Shown here: positions 15,114-24,965 of the stretch, one piece after another | How the letters are laid out: every line of letters starts with the position of its first letter | Numbering within the stretch: position 1 is the stretch's first letter | Source of the DNA: an uncultured Oscillospiraceae bacterium | Lineage (GTDB): Bacteria; Bacillota; Clostridia; Oscillospirales; Ruminococcaceae | Assembly (NCBI GenBank): GCA_900542145.1 | Contig: UQMF01000001.1 | Span: forward strand, 160,762 to 224,761 | Direction of reading: 5' to 3' | DNA: 64,000 bases | Position numbers and translations under genes: made by a program | Notes under the pieces: generated by a model | The model's database searches: none | What the model was told of the DNA's origin: nothing | What the model saw: only the letters and a program-made list of their open reading frames with translations

Positions 15114-18100
15114 TTACTTCAGCTCAACGTCCAGCTCGTCCGCGAGGTCGCGGCGCAGCAGTCTGGATACGCCCTTCTCCTGCATGAACACTCCGTAGAG
15201 CACCTTACAGCCCTCGATAGTTCCGCGGCGGTGGGTGATCACCATCAGCTGGGTCTGGCTGCTGAACTGGTTAAGATATGTGATGTACTTGTCAACATTA
15301 ACGTCGTCCAGCGCCGCGTCCACCTCGTCCAGCATACAGAACGGCGTCGGGCGGTGCTTGAGTATCGCGAAATAGATCGTGATGGCGACCATCGTCTGCT
15401 CGCCGCCGGAAAGTGAGATAAGGTTCTTGATGACCTTTCCGGGCGGAGCCGCCAGTATTTCAATGCCAGAATTCAGCACGTCCTCCGGGTCGGTGAGTTT
15501 CAGCTCGCCGTGGGCTCCGTCGCCGAATATGCTGACGAAGATCTCCTTAAAGCTCTTGTTTATCTCCTCAAAGCTGTTCAGGAACCGCGTCTTGATATCC
15601 TCCGTCAGGTCGGAAATGAGCCGCTCCAGCTCCCTCTTGCTCTTCTCGATATCCTCAAGCTGGGCGGTCTGGAACTTGAACCGCTCGGATACCGCGCGGT
15701 ATTCCTCAATGGACTCCATATTTATGCTGCCCAGGGAGGATATCTTCTTGCGGAGGGCTTCCAGGTCGTTCTCCGCCATCATCAGATTCTCCAGCGGCTT
15801 CGCCTGCTCCATTGCCATCGACACGGTGAGGTCGTAGCTGTCAAGCAGCATTGAAACAATGCGCTCCTGCTCCTTCACCTCGCCGGTACGGCGCTCCTCC
15901 AGTCTTGCGATCTCCTTCGAGAAATGCTCCTTGTTGGACACCGCTTCGTTGATATCCCGGTGCATCTGCCCTATCGCGAATTCCAGCTTCTCTATCTCCG
16001 CCATGGAACGGCTGATGTCAGCCTCCTTGTCGGTGAGTTCGCCGCTGTGCTGCTCTATCTCTTTCTTTACGCGCTCTATCTCAAGGCGAATCCGGTCGTC
16101 GTCCTTGTCCAGTGCCGCCACGGTTTCCTTGTAGCTGTCGCTGCTCTGGAACAGCGCGCGCCGGTTCTCCTCCCGGGTGCGTATTTCCACCCGGAACGCG
16201 TCTATGTCCTTCTCGCCTGCCACACGGTCTATATTCAGCTGGGAAAGGCTGTCGGAAAGCTCCTTCAGATGAGCCGCCGCGGTTTCGCGCTCGCTGCCGG
16301 ACTGCTTCTGCTGCTCGGTCAGCTCCGCGATACGCCCGTCGCATTCCCGGACAACTGCGGCGCTTTCCTCAAGCTGCTTCCTGTACTGTGCGATCTGCAC
16401 ATCGAAGCGCTCCAGCGCACTGCGCGCGGATTCCCCCTGCTGGGAAAGCTGCTCAATGAGCATGTCGTATTTGGAAGCCTCGGCACGGGCGCTGATCTCC
16501 TGAGTATCCAGGGATTTCAGCTCGTCCTCCATGCCCTCGATCTCCACGCCGAATTTTGCCGCCTCCGCCTGGTACTGACGGTACGCCTCGGTCTTTTCCG
16601 CCAGTGTCTTGCGCAGGGCGATGACCTCGGTGTAAAGCGCGTCTTTCTCCTGCTTACGGGAGATGATTCCCGCACCGCTGCTGCGGCTTCCTCCGGTGAA
16701 GGAACCGCCGGCGTTCACGACCTGACCGTCCAGCGTGACGATACGGAACTTTGCTCCGTATTTCTTGCTGAGGAATGCCGCCGTGTCGATGTCGTCAACT
16801 ATCGCCGTGAGTCCCAGCAGATAGCGGATTATGTTCTGGTAATCCCCGTCGCATTCCACAAGATCGCTGGCAATGCCCTCGAATCCCTGCTCGGACTGCA
16901 ATCTCGGCTCGTTGAGGTAGCGCCCCTTCATCGCCGTCATGGGGAGCATTGTCGCACGCCCGGCGTTGGTTTCCTTCAGAAAGCGGATACAGCGCTTGGC
17001 GGTTTCCTCGTTGTCCACGATGATGTTCTGCATTGCGGCGCCCAGCGCGGTTTCTATTGCCGCGACATAGCGGTCGTCCATGCTCACCACGTCCGCCACC
17101 GTGCCGTGGATTCCGCCGATACGCCCCTGTCTAGAGGCTCTCATCAGCTCCTTGACGCTGTGGGTGTAGCCCTCCATGGACTTCTCCACGTCCTCCAGCA
17201 GCTTGTAGCGCTTCTGCTTGGTGTCAAGCTCGTCCGCCACCCTGTCTGCTTCGGATTTCGCGTCGTTCATCCGGCGCACCTTGCCGTCGTTCAGCCGCTG
17301 ATAACCTGCAAGCTTGTTCTGCATGGCGGAGCGCTTCTCGTCGATATCCGCAAGCTGCTTCTGCGCGTTCTCCCGGCTGTCTGTATATTCACGCAGCTTG
17401 CTTTCCGCATTCGCTGCGTCATTTATAAAGGTCTGCTTCTGCTCCTCTGCCTCCTGCGCGGAGTGCTCCGCCTGGGCGGACTTCACGTCCGCTTCGCTGC
17501 GCTCCCGGTATGCCTGGGCAAGCTGCTGATCCAGTGCAGAATACGCCTTGTCGCTCTCGGCATTCTGCTCTGCGATCTCGGAAAGCTTCTGCTGAAGCTC
17601 CGCGCGGCGCTGATCCATTGCTGAAAGCTCCTGCTGCTTCTCCTCGATCTTCTGCTGGAATTCCTTTATTCCCTCGTCGAAGCTGCGGCTGCTCTCCTCT
17701 GCGTGGGCGATCTGCTCCGCAAGCTCCTTCCGGCGGTTGGAGTTGTGCATGAGGTCGTTTTCCAGCACCTGAATGCTGGAGCGCTTCTCCGCAAGCTCCG
17801 TATTCACCGCGTCACGGCTGCGGCGGAATCTCTCAAGCTCCGCCTGGAGCCGCTGCTTCTGCTCGGTGCTGGCGTCAATGCTGTCCTGTAGCTTCTCTGC
17901 GTCCTTGTCGTAGTGCTCGCACTCTGCGCGGTTCAGCAGCAGGTCGTCGTCCAGCTTCTTTATTGCATTCCGGCGCTCCTCGTAGTGCGCCGCGCCGACG
18001 GATATCTCAAGCTTCTTCTTCTGGTCGAGCAGCTCCGCGGCGAGCACCGCCTTCTCTGACTGCTTCTTCAGTACCGGCAGGCGCTCCTCGTCAAGCCTTA

Positions 18101-18683
18101 TTATGTCCTTCTGGCGCAGAATATTCTCCTCGGCGCTCTCGAGTTCCTTTTCAGCCTCTGCTTTCTTGTGCAGGAACAGCGAAATTCCGGCGGCTTCCTC
18201 GAATATCTCGCGGCGCTGAGTTCCGCGTGCGTTGACTATCTCGGCGACCCTGCCCTGACCGATGATGGAATATCCGTCCCTGCCGAGTCCGGTGCCAAGC
18301 AGCATTTCCTGAATGTCCTTGAGTCTGGACTTCGCGCCGTTGATGAGGTACTCACTCTCGCCGCTGCGGTAAAGCTTACGGGAGATAGTCACCTCGTCGG
18401 CGTCCACGGCGAGCGCACGGTCGGTATTGTCGATACACAGCGCGACCTTGGCGAATCCCATGGGTTTGCGGTCGGTGGTACCGTGGAAGATAACGTCCTC
18501 CATCTTCTCACCGCGCAGGGTCTTTGCGCCCTGCTCTCCCATAACCCAGCGCAGGGCGTCGCTTATGTTGCTCTTACCGTTGCCGTTGCTGCCGACGACG
18601 GCGGTGGTCTGGGCGTCGAAATTCAGTACGGTCTTGTCCGCAAAGGATTTGAACCCATGTATCTCCAGTGACTTAAAAAACAT
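15114..18683 (-). CDS. smc: Chromosome segregation ATPase SMC
   Basis: This 1189-residue protein is the core of the bacterial condensin, acting with ScpA and ScpB (not in this window). The N-terminal Walker A GSNGNGKSN lies at about 32-40. Two long coiled-coil arms flank a hinge domain at roughly 515-640 (SVKELMRASRQGRIGGIHG; GGSFTGGSRSSGAG). The C-terminal head has the ABC signature LSGGEQTMVAITIYFA and Walker B FCMLDEVDAALD. Length and order are typical. It sits between the radical SAM gene (16 bases) and ftsY (10 bases). Confidence 0.98.
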   Translation of the reverse strand: MFFKSLEIHGFKSFADKTVLNFDAQTTAVVGSNGNGKSNISDALRWVMGEQGAKTLRGEKMEDVIFHGTTDRKPMGFAKVALCIDNTDRALAVDADEVTISRKLYRSGESEYLINGAKSRLKDIQEMLLGTGLGRDGYSIIGQGRVAEIVNARGTQRREIFEEAAGISLFLHKKAEAEKELESAEENILRQKDIIRLDEERLPVLKKQSEKAVLAAELLDQKKKLEISVGAAHYEERRNAIKKLDDDLLLNRAECEHYDKDAEKLQDSIDASTEQKQRLQAELERFRRSRDAVNTELAEKRSSIQVLENDLMHNSNRRKELAEQIAHAEESSRSFDEGIKEFQQKIEEKQQELSAMDQRRAELQQKLSEIAEQNAESDKAYSALDQQLAQAYRERSEADVKSAQAEHSAQEAEEQKQTFINDAANAESKLREYTDSRENAQKQLADIDEKRSAMQNKLAGYQRLNDGKVRRMNDAKSEADRVADELDTKQKRYKLLEDVEKSMEGYTHSVKELMRASRQGRIGGIHGTVADVVSMDDRYVAAIETALGAAMQNIIVDNEETAKRCIRFLKETNAGRATMLPMTAMKGRYLNEPRLQSEQGFEGIASDLVECDGDYQNIIRYLLGLTAIVDDIDTAAFLSKKYGAKFRIVTLDGQVVNAGGSFTGGSRSSGAGIISRKQEKDALYTEVIALRKTLAEKTEAYRQYQAEAAKFGVEIEGMEDELKSLDTQEISARAEASKYDMLIEQLSQQGESARSALERFDVQIAQYRKQLEESAAVVRECDGRIAELTEQQKQSGSERETAAAHLKELSDSLSQLNIDRVAGEKDIDAFRVEIRTREENRRALFQSSDSYKETVAALDKDDDRIRLEIERVKKEIEQHSGELTDKEADISRSMAEIEKLEFAIGQMHRDINEAVSNKEHFSKEIARLEERRTGEVKEQERIVSMLLDSYDLTVSMAMEQAKPLENLMMAENDLEALRKKISSLGSINMESIEEYRAVSERFKFQTAQLEDIEKSKRELERLISDLTEDIKTRFLNSFEEINKSFKEIFVSIFGDGAHGELKLTDPEDVLNSGIEILAAPPGKVIKNLISLSGGEQTMVAITIYFAILKHRPTPFCMLDEVDAALDDVNVDKYITYLNQFSSQTQLMVITHRRGTIEGCKVLYGVFMQEKGVSRLLRRDLADELDVELK

Positions 18684-18699
18684 TCACATTCCTCGCTTA

Positions 18700-19689
18700 T
18701 CAGCGCACCTCGATGTAAGCCCCGTCCAGCGGCTTCACCTCCACATCGTAGCCAAGCCCGTGCAGAGCCGCGATGTTGCTGCGCTTCTGTCCGACAGCCC
18801 TGCTGATATTCCGGCTGTCGGTATATATCACATAATGTCCCCTGTCCATAGCGAGCAGCTTCTGCTTCATGTCGTTAAGGAACAGCCTGCTCTCCACTAT
18901 TTCCCGGAACGCCGGGTGGTACACTCCCCCCAGCATTTCTCTTTCAACTTCCTGTGAGGCGTGAAGCCCCATGCGTATCACGCGTATTCCTGCCGCGGTA
19001 AAATCCCGTAGCAGCTCCGCGCACAGATCCACGGTCTGCTCGAAGCCGAAGCTGCGGTACTCGCCGCTCTCAAACAGCTTCCCCAGCCGCGTGTGCTTCA
19101 GAATTACCGTGGGATAAACGCGCACCGTATCCGGCTTCAGCGCGATGAATTCCCGGCAGGTCCTGCGGACGTATTCCTCGGTGTCGCCGTAAAGCCCGGT
19201 CATCATCTGAAGTCCCAGGGAAATTCCGCTCTCCCGGATAAGCCGCGAAGCCTGGCGGACGTCCTCGGCGGAGTGTCCGCGCCCGTTCATCTGCAAAACC
19301 TCGTCGGACATGGACTGCGCGCCCAGTTCCACCGCGGTCATGCCGTACTTCTTCAGCAGCGCGATTATCTCCCCGTCAACGCAGTCCGGGCGAGTGGAGC
19401 AGCGTATCCCGACATAAACCTCCGGGTACTTATGAACAGCGGAATGCGCGCACTCCAACAGGCTCGTCATATAGTCCCGGGGGACTGCCGTGAAACTCCC
19501 TCCGAAGAAGGCTATCTCTGCCTGCATGCCCCTCTCCGCAAGGTGGGGAGCCTGCTCCTCCAGCAGTGCGGAAACCTCCTCCGGGGAGGGGGCGTGCGCC
19601 GCGCCGGAAATGCTCCGCTGGTCGCAGAAGCTGCACCTGTGGGGGCAGCCGATGTGCGGAATGAATACCGAGATGTTAGTCCGTTTCAT
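18700..19689 (-). CDS. Elp3-like radical SAM protein
   Basis: This 329-residue protein has the 4Fe-4S motif CPHRCSFC at about residues 15-22 and the SAM region FFGGSFTAVPRDYM. ELGAQSMSDEVL, QMMTGLYGDT and the C-terminal radical SAM extension (VYPTVILKHTRLGKLFESGEY) follow. It resembles Elp3 without the acetyltransferase domain. In many clostridia this gene sits between rnc and smc, as here. Its end is 16 bases from smc and its start overlaps rnc by 14 bases. The substrate is not established. Confidence 0.88.
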   Translation of the reverse strand: MKRTNISVFIPHIGCPHRCSFCDQRSISGAAHAPSPEEVSALLEEQAPHLAERGMQAEIAFFGGSFTAVPRDYMTSLLECAHSAVHKYPEVYVGIRCSTRPDCVDGEIIALLKKYGMTAVELGAQSMSDEVLQMNGRGHSAEDVRQASRLIRESGISLGLQMMTGLYGDTEEYVRRTCREFIALKPDTVRVYPTVILKHTRLGKLFESGEYRSFGFEQTVDLCAELLRDFTAAGIRVIRMGLHASQEVEREMLGGVYHPAFREIVESRLFLNDMKQKLLAMDRGHYVIYTDSRNISRAVGQKRSNIAALHGLGYDVEVKPLDGAYIEVR

Positions 19690-20365
19690 ATCCCATTAAT
19701 CCGATTGCTTCCTTGGCGGCAGCCTGCTCGGCTTCCTTCTTGCTCTGTCCGGTGCCTGCGCCGATACTCTGACCGTTCAGCATTACCTCTGCGCTGAAGG
19801 TCTTGTGGTGCGCTTCGCCCTCTTCCTCCGTCACCTGGTAGGATATCTTCTCCTCCGGGTTCTGCTGGATTATCTCCTGGAGAATGGTCTTGTAGTCGCC
19901 CAGCTTCACCTTGCCGCTCTTTATCGCCTCAATAGACGGCATGAACTTCATGATGAATTTCTGCGCCTCGTCCATTCCTCCGTCGAGGAATATTGCCGCA
20001 ATGAGCGCTTCAAAGGCGTCCGCCAGAATTGAGCGCCGCTCGCGCCCTCCGGTCATTTCCTCGCCCTTTCCCAGCAGGATATAATCTCCCAGGGAAATTC
20101 GCTTCGCAAAGTTGTACAGCGAATTCTCGCACACGATGGAGGCGCGCAGCTTGGTCAGTCCGCCTTCCGGCACCGTGGTCATATTTGTGTATAGATACAG
20201 CGACACCGTTATCTGGAGCACGCTGTCGCCCAGGAACTCCAGGCGCTCGTTGCTTCCGTTGTTCTTGCCGCCGGAATAGCTGGAGTGGGTCATTGCGCCC
20301 CGGAGATATGATTTGTCCTTAAATGTGTAGCCTATAGCCTGTTCAAGCTGACTGAAATCCGACAT
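19676..20365 (-). CDS. rnc: Ribonuclease III
   Basis: This 229-residue enzyme cuts double-stranded RNA, including rRNA precursors. The signature ERLEFLGDSVLQ lies at about residues 40-51, with the acidic catalytic partner region LADAFEALIAAIFLDGG near 112. A double-stranded RNA-binding domain follows from about 155 (DYKTILQEIIQQ ... GQSKKEAEQAAAKEAI). It lies 1 base after plsX. Many relatives have acpP between plsX and rnc; none is present here. Confidence 0.97.
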   Translation of the reverse strand: MSDFSQLEQAIGYTFKDKSYLRGAMTHSSYSGGKNNGSNERLEFLGDSVLQITVSLYLYTNMTTVPEGGLTKLRASIVCENSLYNFAKRISLGDYILLGKGEEMTGGRERRSILADAFEALIAAIFLDGGMDEAQKFIMKFMPSIEAIKSGKVKLGDYKTILQEIIQQNPEEKISYQVTEEEGEAHHKTFSAEVMLNGQSIGAGTGQSKKEAEQAAAKEAIGLMGYETD

Positions 20366-20366
20366 A

Positions 20367-21380
20367 TCAAGCCTCTTCCTTTACTCCGAGGGCGGCGATG
20401 GCACTCGTCATTTCCTCTATCGCGTTCTTCTCAACGAACATCTTCGCCTGTCTGAAAGCGCCCAGGAATGCCACTGCGTCCGAGCTTCCGTGCGCCTTGA
20501 ATACGGGCTTCGCGGTACCAAGCAGCGGAGAGCCGCCGATGGTCTTGTAATCCAGCTGCCTTGCAATGTCGCCGAGCTGCTTCTTCACGCACAGCGCGCC
20601 GATCTTTGTCTTGAGGTTTGCGAAGAACATGCTCTTGAGGGACTGCTTCATCAGTATTCCCATACCCTCGCACGCCTTCAGGAACACATTTCCGGTAAAT
20701 CCGTCGGTCACCAGCACGTCCACTTTGCCGACTGGTGCGTCGCGCCCCTCGACATATCCCAGGAAGTTGATGGAGGGAGTATTGCGCAGCAGCTTTACTG
20801 TTTCGTGCTCCAGTTCCCTGCCCTTTTCCTCCTCGGTGCCGATGTTCAGCAGACCTACCCTGGGCTTCTCTATCCCCATGGTCTTTTCCATGAATATGCT
20901 GCCGAGAACTGCGAACTGCTGAAGCATTTCGGGTCTGCACTCCAGGTTTGCGCCGCCGTCAACAACAGCGTATCTTCCTCCGCCAAGACAAGGCATGAGG
21001 GGTACCAGTGCGGTCCTCTTGACGCCCTTTATCCTCTTGCCGACCATGGTTCCGCCGACAACTATCGCGGCGGTGCTTCCGGCGCTGATGAATGCGTCCG
21101 CATTGCCGTCCGCCAGGTAGTACAGCGCCTTGCCCATGGAAGTCCCGGAATTCTCCTTGATAACCGACTTGGGTGCGTCCTCGGTGGTGATGACGCCCTC
21201 CGCCGGAACAAGCTCGATGTGGCTGTCGGAGATATTCAGTTCCTTCATGCGCTGCATGAGAAGCTTCTCATCGCCGGTTATCGCGATGTCGATACCGAGT
21301 TCATTCACGGCAAGAGCCGCGCCCTTGAGTACTTCGTCCGGGGAATTGTCGCCGCCAAATCCATCTATAACGATCTTCAT
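20367..21380 (-). CDS. plsX: Phosphate acyltransferase PlsX
   Basis: This 337-residue peripheral membrane enzyme makes acyl-phosphate from acyl-ACP for phospholipid synthesis. The start MKIVIDGFGGDNSPDEVLKG, SAGSTAAIVVGG, MPCLGGGRYAVVDGGAN and VTDGFTGNVFLKACEG are all family hallmarks. It sits 2 bases from trmFO and 1 base from rnc in the topA-ftsY operon. The partner acyltransferase PlsY is not in the window. Confidence 0.96.
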   Translation of the reverse strand: MKIVIDGFGGDNSPDEVLKGAALAVNELGIDIAITGDEKLLMQRMKELNISDSHIELVPAEGVITTEDAPKSVIKENSGTSMGKALYYLADGNADAFISAGSTAAIVVGGTMVGKRIKGVKRTALVPLMPCLGGGRYAVVDGGANLECRPEMLQQFAVLGSIFMEKTMGIEKPRVGLLNIGTEEEKGRELEHETVKLLRNTPSINFLGYVEGRDAPVGKVDVLVTDGFTGNVFLKACEGMGILMKQSLKSMFFANLKTKIGALCVKKQLGDIARQLDYKTIGGSPLLGTAKPVFKAHGSSDAVAFLGAFRQAKMFVEKNAIEEMTSAIAALGVKEEA

Positions 21381-21382
21381 AA

Positions 21383-22705
21383 TTATGTATCCTCACTATC
21401 AGAAAGAGCCCTGTCCAGATCGGAAAGCGCCCTCTGCGCCAGCGCCGCGTAGCGCTCCTGCTTGCCCTTTATCACCCTGTCAAGTCCGGGAAGGATCCCC
21501 ATGCTGCTCGCCATCGGCTGGAAGTTCTCCACGGTCGGGTCGCTGATGTAGCTGCACAGCGCCCCCAGCATGGTCGTATGAGGAAGCTCCAGCGGAGTCT
21601 TCCCGGAAAGCCTGTCAGCCAGCGCCCTGCCGGCGATGATCCCGGAAGCCGCGCTCTCAACGTAGCCCTCCACGCCGGTCATCTGCCCTCCGAAGAACAC
21701 ATTGTCGGAGCCACGCAGCATGAACCACTTGTCCAGTAACCTCGGGCTGTCCAGAAATGTATTCCGGTGCATTACGCCGTAGCGGACGAACTCCGCGTTC
21801 TCCAGCCCCGGTATCATCGAAAATACGCGCTTCTGCTCGCCAAATTTCAGGTTCGTCTGGAATCCCACCAGGTTGTACATCGTACCGTCCTTGTTCTCCT
21901 TGCGGAGCTGTACGACGGCATATGGGCGCTTCCCCGTCCTTGGGTCGGTAAGTCCCACCGGCTTCATACAGCCGTAGCGAACGCTCTCGAATCCGCGCTT
22001 CGCAAGTACTTCCACCGGCATGCAGCCCTCGAACACCTTCATTCCGGCGCTCTCTTCCGGGCGATCGAATTCCTTCAGCGGAGCGCTCTCCGCCGTGACC
22101 AGCGCGTCGTAGAACGCCTGGTATTCATCGCGGTCCATCGGGCAGTTGACATAATCCGCCTCGCCCTTATCGTATCGCGTCTGATAAAATGCCTTGCTGA
22201 AATCTATGCTTTCCGCGGAAACAATGGGCGCCGCCGCGTCATAGAAACTGAGTCCCTCGCCGCAGATACCGCGTATCTTCTCAGCGAGCGCGTCGGAAGT
22301 AAGCGGACCGGTGCATATCACCGCGTTGTTCTGCGGAATTTCGGTGACCTCTCCGCTGACAACCCGTATATTCGGAAAGCTGCGGACTATCCCCGTCACT
22401 TTGTCGGAGAATTTCGTGCGGTCCACCGCCAGTGCGCCGCCGGCAGGGACTGCGGTCTTTTCGGCTGCCTCAAGTATCACGGAGCCGAACCTGCGCATTT
22501 CCTCCTTGAGAAGTCCGCAGGCGCTCTCGGGTCTTGCCGCCTTGAGGGAATTGGAGCACACCAGCTCCGCGAATCCCTCATAGTGGTGTGCCGGGGAATA
22601 CTTCTGCGGTTTCATCTCATGCAGCTCCACGTCGAATCCGCGCCGCGCCAGCTGTACTGCCGCTTCGCAGCCTGCCAGTCCTGCGCCGATAACCTTAACC
22701 GTCAT
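21383..22705 (-). CDS. trmFO: Folate/FAD-dependent tRNA (uracil-5)-methyltransferase TrmFO
   Basis: The start is ATG 22705, 11 bases inside topA; the frame to 22750 has no separate start signal. The 440-residue flavoprotein forms T54 in tRNA using methylene-tetrahydrofolate. The FAD motif GAGLAGCEAAVQLARRG opens the protein. CSNSLK, CTGPLTSDALAEKI, CPMDRDEY, the region with FEGCMPVE and the C-terminal GGQMTGVEGYVESAASG and FQPMASSMGILP follow. Overlap with topA shows coupling; the topA-trmFO pair is common in firmicutes. Confidence 0.96.
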   Translation of the reverse strand: MTVKVIGAGLAGCEAAVQLARRGFDVELHEMKPQKYSPAHHYEGFAELVCSNSLKAARPESACGLLKEEMRRFGSVILEAAEKTAVPAGGALAVDRTKFSDKVTGIVRSFPNIRVVSGEVTEIPQNNAVICTGPLTSDALAEKIRGICGEGLSFYDAAAPIVSAESIDFSKAFYQTRYDKGEADYVNCPMDRDEYQAFYDALVTAESAPLKEFDRPEESAGMKVFEGCMPVEVLAKRGFESVRYGCMKPVGLTDPRTGKRPYAVVQLRKENKDGTMYNLVGFQTNLKFGEQKRVFSMIPGLENAEFVRYGVMHRNTFLDSPRLLDKWFMLRGSDNVFFGGQMTGVEGYVESAASGIIAGRALADRLSGKTPLELPHTTMLGALCSYISDPTVENFQPMASSMGILPGLDRVIKGKQERYAALAQRALSDLDRALSDSEDT

Positions 22706-24812
22706 TGTTCTTATCCTTTGCGTTGTCTGCGGAATCCAGGGGGCGCTCATATCCGCAGCCCTCCTTCGCGCAGTATATCTTGCCCATTCTGCCGGATTTC
22801 TTGAACAGGGACGCGCCGCACTGCGGACACTTCTCCTCTATCGGCAGGTCCCAGGTCATGAAGTTACAGTTCTGGTAATCCTCGCAGCCATAGAATGGCT
22901 TGCCCTTCTTGGATTTCTTCGCCAGCATCTTCTTGCCGCACCTCGGGCAGCTGCCCTTGGTTTCGGTGACTATCTTCTTGGTGAACTTGCACTCCGGGAA
23001 TCCGCTGCACCCCAGGAACTTTCCGAAAGGTCCTATCTTGATGACCATGGGCTTGCCGCATTCCTCGCAGATTATATCCGTCGGCTCGTCCGGGACTTTC
23101 ACGCGCTTGCCCTCCATGTCGGCTTCCGCCTTCTCGAGGGTCTTGGCGAATCCGTCGTAGAACTTGCGGAGCACCTCCACCCAGTTCTTGTCGCCGTGCT
23201 CAATATCATCAAGGGATGTTTCCATCTTCGCGGTGAACTTCACGTCAACGATGTTGTTGAAATGGTCCTTGAGCAGTTCAGTGATGACCTCGCCCAGGGA
23301 GGTGGGCTTCAGCTGATTACCCTGCTCTCGCTCAACGTAGTGTCTGTCCAGTATCGTGGATATTGTCGGCGCGTAGGTGGACGGTCTGCCTATTCCGTTC
23401 TCCTCAAGCTCCTTGATGAGGGAGGCTTCGTTGTAGCGCGCCGGGGGCTGGGTGAAGTGCTGATTTCCCAGAACTTCCTTTGCGGTGAGCTTCTCGCCTT
23501 TTTCCAGTCTTGGAAGGGCGCCGGTCTGCTCGCCGTCCGAATCCCTGGTTTCCTCGTACAGGCGCGTAAATCCATCGAACTTGACGGAATATCCGCTGCT
23601 CTTGAAAAGGCAGCCTGCCGCAGCGATATCCACAGCCACGGTATCCAGCACAGCATTCTGCATCTGACTCGCCATGAAGCGCTCCCAGATGAGCTTATAC
23701 AGCTTGTACTGGTCGTTCGTGAGGGAAGCCTTCACCTTGTCGGGAGTCAGGCTGACGGTGGTCGGACGGATTGCTTCGTGGGCGTCCTGTGCATTACTCT
23801 TGGATTTGAACACCCGGGGTTTTTCCGGCAGGTATTCCGTGCCGTACATCTCCCTGATAAGGTCAGCGGCAGCCGCCTTCGCCTCGTCGGAGATACGCAG
23901 CGAGTCGGTACGCATGTAGGTGATAAGACCCACGGCGCCCATTCCAGCAACGTCGATACCTTCATACAGCTCCTGCGCAGCCTTCATGGTGCGGCGCGCC
24001 TGGAAGGAATACCGACGGCTCGCCTCCTGCTGAAGGGTGGAAGTCGTGAACGGGGGAGCAGGCTGCTTCTTGCGCTGGGATTTCTTCAGTCCGGTGACGA
24101 TGAATTCCGCGCCCTTGAGGCGCTCCAGCAGCTTGTCAGCCTCCTCCTGGCTGGAAATGGCGATCTTCTCGCCGTCCACCTCCGCCAGCTTCGCCGCGAA
24201 CGCCTTCTTTGAGGAGGACGCGGTGAGTTTGGCGTCAATGCTCCAGTACTCCTGGGAAACGAAGCTGCGTATCTCGTTCTCGCGGTCCACGATTATGCGC
24301 ACCGCAACGGACTGCACGCGTCCGGCGGACAGTCCGCGCCTTACCTTCTTCCACAGGAACGGCGACAGCTTATAACCCACGATTCTGTCCAGGATACGGC
24401 GCGCCTGCTGCGCGTCCACGATGTTCGTGTCGATGCAGCGCGGAGCCGCCATTCCATTCTGCACGCCTGCCTTGGTTATCTCGTTGAAGGTAACGCGCAC
24501 AGGTGCGCTGCCATCGATATTGAGCAGGTGCGACAAGTGCCACGCGATAGCTTCTCCCTCGCGGTCCGGGTCGGTCGCGAGATAGATCATGTCGCTTGCC
24601 TTGGCGTGCTTTTTCAGTTCCTTGATTACCTCCGCCTTGTCCTTCATATTGACGTACTGCGGCGCGAAATCATGCTCCACGTCAACGCCCAGCTTGGACT
24701 TCGGCAGGTCGATTATATGCCCGGTGGAGGCTATTACGTCATAGCCCTCGCCGAGGTACTTCTTAACGGTTTTCGCCTTCGACGGCGACTCCAGTATTAC
24801 AAGATGCGGCAC
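22695..24812 (-). CDS. topA: DNA topoisomerase I
   Basis: The start is GTG 24812, 7 bases after AGGAGG; the frame to 24866 would include that site. The 705-residue type IA enzyme relaxes negative supercoils. The TOPRIM motifs are LVILESPSKAKTV and DPDREGEAIAWHL. The nicking tyrosine lies in GLITYMRTDSLRIS and SAGRVQSVAVR is present. Three C-terminal zinc fingers start CEECGKPM, CPRCGKKM and CPQCGASL. It leads a seven-gene operon ending at ftsY. The upstream leader has two hairpins. Confidence 0.97.
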   Translation of the reverse strand: MPHLVILESPSKAKTVKKYLGEGYDVIASTGHIIDLPKSKLGVDVEHDFAPQYVNMKDKAEVIKELKKHAKASDMIYLATDPDREGEAIAWHLSHLLNIDGSAPVRVTFNEITKAGVQNGMAAPRCIDTNIVDAQQARRILDRIVGYKLSPFLWKKVRRGLSAGRVQSVAVRIIVDRENEIRSFVSQEYWSIDAKLTASSSKKAFAAKLAEVDGEKIAISSQEEADKLLERLKGAEFIVTGLKKSQRKKQPAPPFTTSTLQQEASRRYSFQARRTMKAAQELYEGIDVAGMGAVGLITYMRTDSLRISDEAKAAAADLIREMYGTEYLPEKPRVFKSKSNAQDAHEAIRPTTVSLTPDKVKASLTNDQYKLYKLIWERFMASQMQNAVLDTVAVDIAAAGCLFKSSGYSVKFDGFTRLYEETRDSDGEQTGALPRLEKGEKLTAKEVLGNQHFTQPPARYNEASLIKELEENGIGRPSTYAPTISTILDRHYVEREQGNQLKPTSLGEVITELLKDHFNNIVDVKFTAKMETSLDDIEHGDKNWVEVLRKFYDGFAKTLEKAEADMEGKRVKVPDEPTDIICEECGKPMVIKIGPFGKFLGCSGFPECKFTKKIVTETKGSCPRCGKKMLAKKSKKGKPFYGCEDYQNCNFMTWDLPIEEKCPQCGASLFKKSGRMGKIYCAKEGCGYERPLDSADNAKDKNNDG

Positions 24813-24839
24813 AGAGTTTCCTCCTAAATTTGGATTTAC

Positions 24840-24899
24840 GCCCATAAAGGGCATTAGGCAATGCAAAACCGAAAGTCAGCTTATAGCTTTGCATTGCCT
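24840..24899 (-). promoter_or_regulatory. Leader hairpins between the SpoU gene and topA
   Basis: A 12-bp perfect inverted repeat, AGGCAATGCAAA (24856-24867) and TTTGCATTGCCT (24888-24899), is followed on the minus strand by a small GCCC/GGGC hairpin (24840-24852). No T run follows either hairpin. They may end the SpoU transcript or regulate topA. Confidence 0.5.
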
Positions 24900-24965
24900 G
24901 CTGCGTTCACACAGCAGACATATGCGGATAAGCCGGGCAGGTCATGTCCAGCTTAAAAATATCGT

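Noticed and set aside
15924..17624. 566-codon open frame on plus opposite smc
   Set aside because: Antisense shadow of the SMC coiled-coil region; leucine/histidine/arginine-rich translation typical of such shadows.
23196..24212. 338-codon open frame on plus opposite topA
   Set aside because: Antisense shadow of topA with no start signal.
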